Both the position numbers and the translations under genes were made by a program. The notes beneath the pieces are model-generated. The model had not been told where the DNA came from and did not search any database. It saw only the letters and a program-made list of their open reading frames with translations. A stretch of 64,000 bases of DNA from Pedobacter nyackensis (GTDB lineage Bacteria; Bacteroidota; Bacteroidia; Sphingobacteriales; Sphingobacteriaceae): the NCBI RefSeq assembly GCF_900176505.1, contig NZ_FWYB01000009.1, forward strand, positions 186,001 to 250,000. Reading direction: 5' to 3'. Below, in pieces: positions 18,364 through 26,979 of the stretch. Each line of letters opens with the position of its first letter. Position 1 is the first letter of the stretch.

Positions 18364-19242
18364 ATGAAAGCACAACTACTTAAAGTATCAATGGAGCCTG
18401 CCCAATCATTTAGTGTAAGGCAAGACCTCGAGCCTTCTATTAATAATAAATGGCACTACCATCAGGAGATTGAATTGATTTATTTCAACCAGGGAGACGG
18501 TACACAATTTATCGGCGATAGCATTAAGCGTTTTAAATCAGGAGATATTGTATTGTTAGGCGCTAATTTGCCGCACTATTGGAGGTTTGATGATGCTTAT
18601 TTTACCACGGATGTAAAGCCTGCGGCAGCGGATGTGAGAGTAGCTCATTTTAGTGAGAACCTTTTTGGGGATTGTTTCATTAATCTGCCGGAGAATAAGC
18701 AACTGAAAGATATCTTAGAAAAAGCTAAAAGAGGCGTAAAGGTAACTGGGAAGAATAAGGAGCTGATAGCAGAATTAATTACAAAAATGCTAAAGGCTGA
18801 AGGAACAGAAAGAATTATTATTCTAATGCAGGCATTGGTAGAAATAGCCAAATCAAGCCAGCTGGAAGTACTTTCTTCAGTGGGATTCCATTACGATCTG
18901 GAAATGGTAGAGAAAGATAGAATCAATGATATATATGATTATACCTACGCCAATTTTAAAAATAAAATCTATTTAGAAGAGATTGCTGAAGTGGCCAGGA
19001 TCAGTCCGAATTCTTTCTGCCGCTATTTTAAATCGCGTACGCGTAAAACCTATTCCCAATTCTTAATAGAAGTTAAAGTTGGACAGGCCTGTAAGTTGCT
19101 GATTGAACATAGTCTTAACCTCAAACAGGTATGTTACAACAGTGGCTTTAACAACTTCGCGAGTTTCCACAAATGCTTTAAGAAAGTTACCGGTAAAAGT
19201 CCTTTGTGCTATCAGAAAGAATTTGTTAGCGCTTGCGCTTAA
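18364..19242 (+). CDS. AraC-family transcriptional regulator
   Basis: Cytoplasmic DNA-binding regulator with an N-terminal cupin sensor (about 15-100; WHYHQEIELIYFNQG, FKSGDIVLLGANLPHYW) and a C-terminal double helix-turn-helix (about 190-290). The latter contains YLEEIAEVARISPNSFCRYF and the second-helix signature CYNSGFNNFASFHKCFKKVTGKSP cut short here by the family's usual end. The start is the ATG at 18364; a TTG two codons upstream is less likely. At 292 residues it is typical of one-component sugar sensors. Its position between two enzyme blocks, 175 bp before the GH2 operon, suggests it controls that operon or the preceding gap. Confidence 0.92.
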   Translation: MKAQLLKVSMEPAQSFSVRQDLEPSINNKWHYHQEIELIYFNQGDGTQFIGDSIKRFKSGDIVLLGANLPHYWRFDDAYFTTDVKPAAADVRVAHFSENLFGDCFINLPENKQLKDILEKAKRGVKVTGKNKELIAELITKMLKAEGTERIIILMQALVEIAKSSQLEVLSSVGFHYDLEMVEKDRINDIYDYTYANFKNKIYLEEIAEVARISPNSFCRYFKSRTRKTYSQFLIEVKVGQACKLLIEHSLNLKQVCYNSGFNNFASFHKCFKKVTGKSPLCYQKEFVSACA

Positions 19243-19365
19243 CCTCCCAGATTATGTTTGTTTTTTACCCGTCTGTTAAGCAGGAGCTGCATTATTATGC
19301 CAAAATAGTTGATGAATAAGCTAAAAGGGCGAATCAATATGCTAGCCCTAATGAGCAATTTAGCA

Positions 19366-19397
19366 TTTGTCAAAACAACCACCAACCATTATATTTT
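19366..19397 (+). promoter_or_regulatory. Promoter of the GH2-GH95-GH31 operon
   Basis: TTTG at 19366-19369 and TATATTTT at 19390-19397 are separated by 20 bp, one mismatch from the Bacteroidetes consensus. Transcription would start near 19402, only about 16 nt before the GTG start of the GH2 gene. This would be the main promoter of the ten-gene run. Confidence 0.6.
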
Positions 19398-19417
19398 TAA
19401 GTTACATCGAATAGAAA

Positions 19418-21883
19418 GTGAAGAGAGTTAAGCTGGTATTTTTTTTAGGACTGCTGATATGTAGTCAATATATTTCTGCGCAAAACAAGCAAAGATTAAT
19501 TAACAATTGGGAATATTTAAAAGGAGATCTGGGGGGTGTTTGGGAAGCAGTAAGACCGGTGAAAGAAGGTAACCCCGAAAGTGTTCCATTGTGGCAGTCG
19601 GTGAATTTACCACATTGCTTTAATGCTTTAAATTCTGTAGATCCTGATGAGAATTATTATCAGGGACCAGGTTGGTACCGCACGCAATTGGATGTCAAAA
19701 ATCCCTATTCAGAAGGAAGAACACTTTTACATTTTGAAGGCGCCGGTCAGAAAACACGGGTATATATTTATGATAAAAAAGTAGCCGAGCATGTTGGAGG
19801 TTACGATGAGTGGACTGTTGACATCACTGATGCGGTAAATGCATTTAAAAAAACAGCTGCATTTGATAAAGAGTTTAAAGGTAAAATCCCATTGGAAATC
19901 AGATGTGATAACAGCAGGGACCTGGAAATGATTCCTTCTGATTTATCTGATTTTAACGTTTATGGTGGACTGTATAGATACTTGAATTTAGTTTATGTAC
20001 CTAAAGTATCTGTAGATAAGATTTTTGCTGCTGCAAGTGTTGATGCTAAGGGGGCGCTAGGCAAATTGAACATTAGCGGAAGGTTACTTAATCCTAATGG
20101 CGTAGACACGGTTTCAGTTAAAATAGAAGTAAGAGATCCCGAAGGAAAGATCGTTGCCACCTGGGAAAATCAAATAAAGGCATTCTATGGTGATAAAGCT
20201 TTGTGGGAAGCAAACCTGAAAGCCCCTAAATTATGGTCACCTGAAAAGCCAAACCTGTATACGGTACAAACCAGCATCACTGCTAAAGGCGACACACATG
20301 TACATCAGGAGAAGATCGGATTCAGGAGTTTCGAGTTTCAGAAAAAAGGGCCTTTCCTGCTTAATGGTAAACGATTATTGTTAAGGGGAACACATCGTCA
20401 TGAAGATCATGCAGGTGTTGCTGCGGCGATGACAGAGGAAATGATCCGCCAGGAGATGACGATGATGAAAGAGATGGGCGTGAACTTTATTCGTTTGGGA
20501 CATTATCAGCAATCCAGAATTGTGCTCGATTTATGTGATAGCCTGGGCATACTGGTTTGGGAAGAAATTCCATGGTGTCGCGGCGGTCTTGGTGGCGATG
20601 TTTATAAAAACCAGGCACGCAGAATGCTAACCAATATGATTGAGCAGCATTATAACCATGCTTCAGTTATCATCTGGGGATTGGGGAATGAGAACGACTG
20701 GCCCGGAGATTTTAATGAGTTTGATGAGCAAAAGATCAGAACCTTTATGAAGGAACTCAATGATCTTTCACATAAACTTGATCCTACCAGAAAGACAGCC
20801 ATCAGAAGATGTGATTTCTGTAAAGATATTGTAGATGTTTATTCTCCATCTATATGGGCAGGTTGGTACAGAGGAATTTATACCGAATATAAAGAGGCTT
20901 CTAAAAAAGAATTTGACAGGGTTGATCACTTCCTGCACGTAGAGTGGGGCGGTGATAGTCATGCAGGTAGACATTCTGAAAGTCCGGATAAAGCCTTGAG
21001 TATAGTTGAAACAGGTGTGGGAACGGATGAAAGAGCTGGTGATGCTTCCTTACATGGTGGTGCTGCAAGGGTTTCAAAGGATGGCGACTGGAGTGAGAGT
21101 TATATAGTTAATTTGATCGACTGGCATTTAAAAGAGCAGGAAAATATGCCTTGGTTAACAGGTGCCGCTTACTGGCCATTTAAAGACTTCTCTACACCTG
21201 TTCGTCCGGATAACCCTGTTCCATACATGAACCAAAAGGGGGTAATTGAAAGAGATTTTACTAAAAAGGAAGCCTATTATGTTTTTCAGTCGTACTGGAC
21301 TGCAGCTCCGATGGTTCATGTCTACGGACATTCATGGCCGGTAAGATGGGGCGATGCGGGCGAGCAGAAAATGGTTAAGGTATATTCTAACTGTAATGAA
21401 GCAGAGCTTTTCCTGAATGGCAAAAGCATGGGTAAAAAGAAACGAAACAGTCAGAATTTTCCTGCCGCAGGCTTAAGATGGATGGTAAAATACAACGAAG
21501 GCCCAAATCAAATCAAGGTTGTAGCCAAAACAAAGGATGGTAAAGAAATTACTGATGAAATTACACAGGAATACCAGACTGCCAAATGGGGTAAACCAGC
21601 TAAATTGGTATTAGAGAAAATAGCTGAAAAGGATAATATTGTGGTCATGCAGGCAAGACTTTTTGATGCAAACAATATCTTGTGTTTAGATGCACGCAAT
21701 TATGTCACATTTGGTTTAACCGGAGAGGGAGCTTTGATTGATGATCAGGGAACTTCTGATGGATCACGTAAAGTACAGCTTTATAACGGAAGAGCTGTGA
21801 TTAGTGTAAATACGAATAAAGGCAAAAGTGTAGCCAGTGTAAAAGCTGATGGTATACCGGCAGGCTTCCTCTCAATTAATTAA
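19418..21883 (+). CDS. Glycoside hydrolase family 2 (beta-galactosidase-like)
   Basis: Retaining exo-glycosidase acting in the periplasm on beta-linked terminal sugars; GH2 includes beta-galactosidases, beta-glucuronidases and beta-mannosidases, and the exact specificity is open. Domains: signal peptide (ends ISAQ), jelly-roll sugar-binding domain (about 30-195), immunoglobulin-like domain (200-300), TIM barrel (305-600) and C-terminal sandwich. The acid/base is Glu425 in GLGNEND and the nucleophile Glu509 in HVEWGGDSHAG. Translation starts at GTG: a TAG lies two codons upstream in frame and the signal peptide begins immediately (KRVKLVFFLGLL). It is the first gene of a tightly packed operon that runs to 36622. 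Confidence 0.9.
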   Translation: MKRVKLVFFLGLLICSQYISAQNKQRLINNWEYLKGDLGGVWEAVRPVKEGNPESVPLWQSVNLPHCFNALNSVDPDENYYQGPGWYRTQLDVKNPYSEGRTLLHFEGAGQKTRVYIYDKKVAEHVGGYDEWTVDITDAVNAFKKTAAFDKEFKGKIPLEIRCDNSRDLEMIPSDLSDFNVYGGLYRYLNLVYVPKVSVDKIFAAASVDAKGALGKLNISGRLLNPNGVDTVSVKIEVRDPEGKIVATWENQIKAFYGDKALWEANLKAPKLWSPEKPNLYTVQTSITAKGDTHVHQEKIGFRSFEFQKKGPFLLNGKRLLLRGTHRHEDHAGVAAAMTEEMIRQEMTMMKEMGVNFIRLGHYQQSRIVLDLCDSLGILVWEEIPWCRGGLGGDVYKNQARRMLTNMIEQHYNHASVIIWGLGNENDWPGDFNEFDEQKIRTFMKELNDLSHKLDPTRKTAIRRCDFCKDIVDVYSPSIWAGWYRGIYTEYKEASKKEFDRVDHFLHVEWGGDSHAGRHSESPDKALSIVETGVGTDERAGDASLHGGAARVSKDGDWSESYIVNLIDWHLKEQENMPWLTGAAYWPFKDFSTPVRPDNPVPYMNQKGVIERDFTKKEAYYVFQSYWTAAPMVHVYGHSWPVRWGDAGEQKMVKVYSNCNEAELFLNGKSMGKKKRNSQNFPAAGLRWMVKYNEGPNQIKVVAKTKDGKEITDEITQEYQTAKWGKPAKLVLEKIAEKDNIVVMQARLFDANNILCLDARNYVTFGLTGEGALIDDQGTSDGSRKVQLYNGRAVISVNTNKGKSVASVKADGIPAGFLSIN

Positions 21884-21892
21884 TAAAAGCTC

Positions 21893-24364
21893 ATGATCAA
21901 AGGTTTATTTCTATTTCTTACTCTTGTTAGTTCTTCTTTTGCCTTTGGACAGGCGAAAAAGAATGATGGTACCCTTAAGTTGTGGTATAACAGGCCTGCT
22001 GCTAACTGGAATGAAGCCCTGCCAATTGGTAATGGTCGTTTAGGCGCCATGGTTTTTGGCGAACCTGCAAACGAACAACTGCAATTAAATGAAGAGACCA
22101 TTTGGTCGGGCGGACCTAACAGCAACATTACTGCTGAATCAGGAGCTGCTGTTCCGGAATTAAGGAAATTACTTTTTGAAGGGAAGTTTGAGGACGCACA
22201 AGCCATTGCTGATGTAAAGATGTTCCCTAAAAAGAATAGTGGGATGATTTATCAGCCTGCTGGAAATCTTAACCTAAAGTTTGATGGCCATGAAAAAGCA
22301 ACTAACTATTATCGCGATTTAAATATTGAAAAAGCTGTAGCCACGGTTACTTATGAGCTTGCTGGCGTAAAGTATAAAAGAGAAATATTCTCGTCATTTA
22401 CCGATCAGGTAATGATACTGCGCCTAACCGCTGATAAACCGGGTAAGATAACTTTCAATGCAACGATGAATTCCGAGCAAAGTGGAGGCTTGAAAACAGA
22501 AAATGGTAAACTGATTCTTTCGGGAATCACCACTGATCACGAAGGGGAGAAAGGACAAATTAAGTTTGAATCGCAGGTAAAAGTGATTGCAGATGGTGGA
22601 AATGCTTCGTTGCAGCATAATGCCTGGACAGTGAAGAACGCGAATTCTGCTACAGTTTATGTTTCTATCGCTACAAACTTTAAAAACTACAAAGATGTAA
22701 GCGGAAATGCGGGGCTTAAAGCCGCTTCATTTTTAGATAAGGCGGTTAAAAAGAACTATGTATCGGCATTAGCAGATCACATCAAATTTTATCAGCAGTA
22801 TTTTAACCGGGTAAAGTTTAATATTGGTGTAAATGAGGCGGTAAATAAGCCCACAGACCTGCGTATCGCTGAATTTGCGAAAACGAATGATCCCCATTTA
22901 ACGGCATTGTATTTTCAATTTGGCAGGTATTTATTGATTTCCAGTTCGCAACCGGGAAATCAACCGCCAACATTACAAGGTATCTGGAACGATAAAATGC
23001 TGGCGCCATGGGACAGTAAGTATACAATCAACATCAATACGGAAATGAATTACTGGCCTGCAGAGGTTACAAACCTGTCGGAATTGCATGACCCATTGTT
23101 TAAAATGTTAAAAGATCTTTCAGTTACCGGACGGGAAACGGCCAGAGTAATGTATGGCGCAAAAGGATGGGTAACTCATCACAATACAGATCTATGGCGT
23201 ATTACAGGGCCGGTAGACAGGCCTTATGCAGGTTTGTGGCCAATGGGCGGTAACTGGTTAAGTCAGCATTTATGGGATCATTATATGTTTACCGGTGACC
23301 AGGCATTTTTGAAAGAATATTATCCGGTATTAAAAGGAGCTTGCGAGTTTTATCTGGATGTATTGCAGGAAGAGCCAACAAACAAATGGCTGGTGGTTGC
23401 TCCATCTAATTCTCCAGAAAATACTTATGTACCTGGTAAGCGCGTATCTATTGCCGCAGGTACAACCATGGATAATCAGCTTTTATTCGATCTGTTTACC
23501 AAAACCGGGAAAGCTGCGGAGATTTTAAACCTTGATTCTGATTTTCGTCAGGTATTAAAAACTACAATAGGTAGGTTAGCACCTATGCAAATTGGCAAAC
23601 ACAGCCAGTTACAGGAATGGATGCACGATTCAGATCGTCCTGATGATAAACACCGTCACGTTTCGCATTTATACGGTTTATATCCAGGTAATCAGATCTC
23701 CCCCTCAAGAACACCAAAGCTATTTGACGCAGCCAGAACATCTTTAACTTACCGCGGAGATCCGGCTACAGGCTGGTCGATGGGATGGAAAGTTAATTTC
23801 TGGGCTCGCTTTTTAGACGGTAATCATGCTTATAAACTTATTACCGATCAGTTAAAGCTGGTAGGGGGGCGCATTGATGGCGTAAGTACAACAGGCGGTG
23901 GAACCTATCCGAATATGTTCGATGCCCATCCTCCTTTTCAGATTGATGGTAATTTTGGTTGTACAGCCGGTATTGCAGAAATGTTATTGCAGTCACATGA
24001 TGGCGCAATACATCTTTTACCAGCCTTACCAGATAACTGGCCTTCAGGCGAAATTACAGGATTGGTAGCGCGTGGAGGTTATGTAATCGACATGACCTGG
24101 AGCAATAATAAAATAACCCAGCTTAAAATAAAGTCTAAAAATGGCGGCAATTGCAGATTGCGCCTTAATACAGATATGAAGATGAATACCGCCCAGTTTT
24201 CCGCTGGTAATGGCGTAAATCCGAATCCTTTTTATGAAACTCCGGTAGTTAAACCCCCATTGATTTCTCCGCTTGCGAAACTAAATCCTGTAGGTGTAAA
24301 AGCTGCAAAGGAATACGATTTTAAAACAGAAGCAGGTAAGGAATACACTTTTAAATTGAATTGA
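21893..24364 (+). CDS. GH95 alpha-L-fucosidase/L-galactosidase, first of a tandem pair
   Basis: Inverting exo-glycosidase; GH95 members remove alpha-1,2-L-fucose or alpha-L-galactose. Signal peptide ends AFGQ. The N-terminal domain opens with WNEALPIGNGRLGAMVFGE (39-57), and the (alpha/alpha)6 barrel carries Asn380 and Asn382 in YTININTEMNYW, the acid Glu575 in QLQEWMHD and Asp685 in QIDGNFG, so all catalytic residues are present. Full length at 823 residues. It starts 9 bp after GH2 and ends 1 bp before the next GH95. Family is certain; the choice between L-fucose and L-galactose is not. Confidence 0.93.
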   Translation: MIKGLFLFLTLVSSSFAFGQAKKNDGTLKLWYNRPAANWNEALPIGNGRLGAMVFGEPANEQLQLNEETIWSGGPNSNITAESGAAVPELRKLLFEGKFEDAQAIADVKMFPKKNSGMIYQPAGNLNLKFDGHEKATNYYRDLNIEKAVATVTYELAGVKYKREIFSSFTDQVMILRLTADKPGKITFNATMNSEQSGGLKTENGKLILSGITTDHEGEKGQIKFESQVKVIADGGNASLQHNAWTVKNANSATVYVSIATNFKNYKDVSGNAGLKAASFLDKAVKKNYVSALADHIKFYQQYFNRVKFNIGVNEAVNKPTDLRIAEFAKTNDPHLTALYFQFGRYLLISSSQPGNQPPTLQGIWNDKMLAPWDSKYTININTEMNYWPAEVTNLSELHDPLFKMLKDLSVTGRETARVMYGAKGWVTHHNTDLWRITGPVDRPYAGLWPMGGNWLSQHLWDHYMFTGDQAFLKEYYPVLKGACEFYLDVLQEEPTNKWLVVAPSNSPENTYVPGKRVSIAAGTTMDNQLLFDLFTKTGKAAEILNLDSDFRQVLKTTIGRLAPMQIGKHSQLQEWMHDSDRPDDKHRHVSHLYGLYPGNQISPSRTPKLFDAARTSLTYRGDPATGWSMGWKVNFWARFLDGNHAYKLITDQLKLVGGRIDGVSTTGGGTYPNMFDAHPPFQIDGNFGCTAGIAEMLLQSHDGAIHLLPALPDNWPSGEITGLVARGGYVIDMTWSNNKITQLKIKSKNGGNCRLRLNTDMKMNTAQFSAGNGVNPNPFYETPVVKPPLISPLAKLNPVGVKAAKEYDFKTEAGKEYTFKLN

Positions 24365-24365
24365 T

Positions 24366-26966
24366 ATGGTGAAGTATAGTGTTCTTTTTCTTGGGGTAAT
24401 TTTTGGTACTTCAGCAGTGCTTGCTCAGCAGAAGGAAGAATCAGGCTTGAAGTTATGGTACAATCAACCTGCTAAAATATGGGAAGAAGCCTTACCGCTT
24501 GGTAATGGAAAGACAGGAGCAATGGTTTTTGGTCGCGTAAACAAAGAGCGCTTTCAACTTAATAACAGTACTTTATGGTCGGGGGCACCTGATGCGGGTA
24601 ATAACCCTAAAGCCCAGGCGGGCTTACCCTTGGTTCGGGAAGCCGTTTTTGCCGGCGATTATGGCAAAGCTGCAGAAATTTGGAAAAAGAACATGCAGGG
24701 GCCGTATTCAGCGCGTTACCTGACCATGGCTGATCTTTTTTTAGACTTTAACCTTAAAGACTCAACAACTACAGCTTATCACCGCGAGCTGGATATTAAT
24801 AACGCAATTAGTACAGTAACTTATAAAATAGGCGGTACTACTTATAAACGCGAAACGCTGATCAGTTATCCTGATAAGGTGATGGTTATACGTTTAACGT
24901 CTGATAAAATGCATGCGATCAGCTTTACAACCAGTATAATCAGTAAATTAAAGCATTCAGTTAAGGCTGAAGCCGATAATTATCTGGTGCTTAAGGGTAA
25001 GGCACCTAAGCATGTAGCGCATCGGGCATCTGAGCCACAACAAATTGTTTACGACGATAAGGAAGGAATGACCTTTGAAGTTCATGTTCAGGTTAAGACT
25101 CATGGAGGAACGGCAAAAGCTGCGGGGAATACCATTAATGTAAGCAACGCGAATGCAGTAACGATATTTCTGACAGATGGCACCAGTTTCAATGGTTTCA
25201 ATAAATCTCCCGGCTTACAGGGCAAGAATCCTGCATTAGAAGCTAAAACATTACTGGCAAAGGCTTATCCCAAAACTTTCGATGCCCTTAAAGCGGTGCA
25301 TAAGGCAGATTATAAACACTTATTCGACCGGGTTTCTTTTAAGTTGGCCGACAATACGGAACTGAGCAAACTGCCTACGAATGAGCGGTTATCACGCCAG
25401 GGAGCTCTGGGGAATGATCAGGGTTTACAAGTACTTTATTACCAATTTGGAAGATATTTAATGATCGCGAGTTCCAGGGCAGGATCACCGGCCACCAATT
25501 TACAGGGCATATGGAACGATCATGTTCAGCCACCATGGGGAAGTAATTATACCGTGAATGCCAATACGCAGATGAATTACTGGCTGGCCGAGAATACGAA
25601 CCTTTCTGAATTGCATCAGCCATTATTTGATTTTATCGGTAGACTGGCTGTTAATGGTGCTACAACTGCTAAAGTCAATTATGGCATTCAGCGGGGCTGG
25701 GTGGTTCACCATAATACCGATATCTGGTCTAAAACATCACCTTCAGGAGGGTACGACTGGGATCCCAAAGGAGCCCCAAGATGGTCGGCATGGCCGATGG
25801 GTGGAGCATGGTTAAGCACCCATCTATACGACCACTACCTGTTTACCGGTGATAAGAAATTCCTTAAAGAAAAGGGCTATCCATTAATGAAAGGCGCAGC
25901 AGAATTTATGTTAAGCTGGCTGGTAAAAGATAAAAGCGGATACCTGGTAACCAATCCTTCTACTTCTCCTGAGAACGTCTTTAAGATTGATGGGAAAGAA
26001 TACGAAGTGAGTAAGGCTACGACGATGGACATGGGAATCATCAGAGAGTTGTTCCATGATTGTATTGAATCATCAAAGGCATTGGGTATCGATCCAGATT
26101 TCCGTGCGCGTTTGATAGCAGCAAAAGAAAAATTATATCCTTTCAACATTGGACGCCATGGACAGTTGCAGGAGTGGTTTAACGACCTGGATGATCCTAA
26201 AGATACACATCGTCATTTATCGCATCTTTTTGCACTTTATCCTGGAAATCAAATTACTACACAAAATACACCGGAATTGGCCGCGGCAGCAAAACAGTCG
26301 CTTATACACCGTGGAGATGTAAGCACTGGTTGGTCTATGGCCTGGAAAATCAACTGGTGGGCCAGGTTAAAGGATGGAAATCATGCTTTGAAAATTTTAA
26401 AAGCAGGACTTACCTTAATCGACCCGGCAAAAACTATTGAAGCTAAGGCAGATCCAAATGCACCGGCAGCGCAATTAACCAATGTACAAATGAGTGGGGG
26501 TGGAACTTATCCTAACCTATTTGATGCGCATCCACCTTTTCAGATTGATGGAAACTTTGGAGCTACTGCCGGAATAACGGAAATGCTGTTGCAAAGTAAT
26601 GAAGGACAGCTCAACTTATTGCCAGCTTTGCCTGATGAATGGACAAAAGGCAGCATTAAAGGGATAAAAGCCAGAGGGAATTTTACGGTAGCCATCGATT
26701 GGAACAATGGAAAGTTGGCAGCGGCGCAGATTTACTCGGGTTCCGGAGGGAATTGCAGATTAAGCACGAATGTTCCTGTAGCAATTAATGGAGCTGTTTC
26801 AAAACCTGCAATTGGGGGAAATCAAAATAGCTTAAACGAGCTTTTTGAGCAGCCGGAATACCATAAAAGTGAAAAGGCAAAGCTCCAAAAGCTCGATTTG
26901 AAAAAGAGCTATGTGATAGATTTTAAAACCGAAAAAGGGAAAATATATAAAGTAACTACCCTATAA
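24366..26966 (+). CDS. GH95 alpha-L-fucosidase/L-galactosidase, second of a tandem pair
   Basis: Exported GH95 enzyme (signal peptide ends VLAQ) with IWEEALPLGNGKTGAMVFG at the N-terminal domain. Catalytic residues are Asn398 and Asn400 in TVNANTQMNYW, Glu603 in QLQEWFND and Asp728 in QIDGNFGATAG. At 866 residues it carries insertions relative to its neighbour, notably the SPSGGYDWDPKGAPRWSAWP segment near residue 460 where the first enzyme has a short loop, and a Thr-Glu pair changed to Thr-Gln after the asparagine motif. It overlaps the end of the preceding gene's stop region by spacing of 1 bp and is followed after 13 bp by GH31. The changed loops suggest a different linkage or a larger acceptor. 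Confidence 0.92.
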   Translation: MVKYSVLFLGVIFGTSAVLAQQKEESGLKLWYNQPAKIWEEALPLGNGKTGAMVFGRVNKERFQLNNSTLWSGAPDAGNNPKAQAGLPLVREAVFAGDYGKAAEIWKKNMQGPYSARYLTMADLFLDFNLKDSTTTAYHRELDINNAISTVTYKIGGTTYKRETLISYPDKVMVIRLTSDKMHAISFTTSIISKLKHSVKAEADNYLVLKGKAPKHVAHRASEPQQIVYDDKEGMTFEVHVQVKTHGGTAKAAGNTINVSNANAVTIFLTDGTSFNGFNKSPGLQGKNPALEAKTLLAKAYPKTFDALKAVHKADYKHLFDRVSFKLADNTELSKLPTNERLSRQGALGNDQGLQVLYYQFGRYLMIASSRAGSPATNLQGIWNDHVQPPWGSNYTVNANTQMNYWLAENTNLSELHQPLFDFIGRLAVNGATTAKVNYGIQRGWVVHHNTDIWSKTSPSGGYDWDPKGAPRWSAWPMGGAWLSTHLYDHYLFTGDKKFLKEKGYPLMKGAAEFMLSWLVKDKSGYLVTNPSTSPENVFKIDGKEYEVSKATTMDMGIIRELFHDCIESSKALGIDPDFRARLIAAKEKLYPFNIGRHGQLQEWFNDLDDPKDTHRHLSHLFALYPGNQITTQNTPELAAAAKQSLIHRGDVSTGWSMAWKINWWARLKDGNHALKILKAGLTLIDPAKTIEAKADPNAPAAQLTNVQMSGGGTYPNLFDAHPPFQIDGNFGATAGITEMLLQSNEGQLNLLPALPDEWTKGSIKGIKARGNFTVAIDWNNGKLAAAQIYSGSGGNCRLSTNVPVAINGAVSKPAIGGNQNSLNELFEQPEYHKSEKAKLQKLDLKKSYVIDFKTEKGKIYKVTTL

Positions 26967-26979
26967 ACCATTATTTGCT

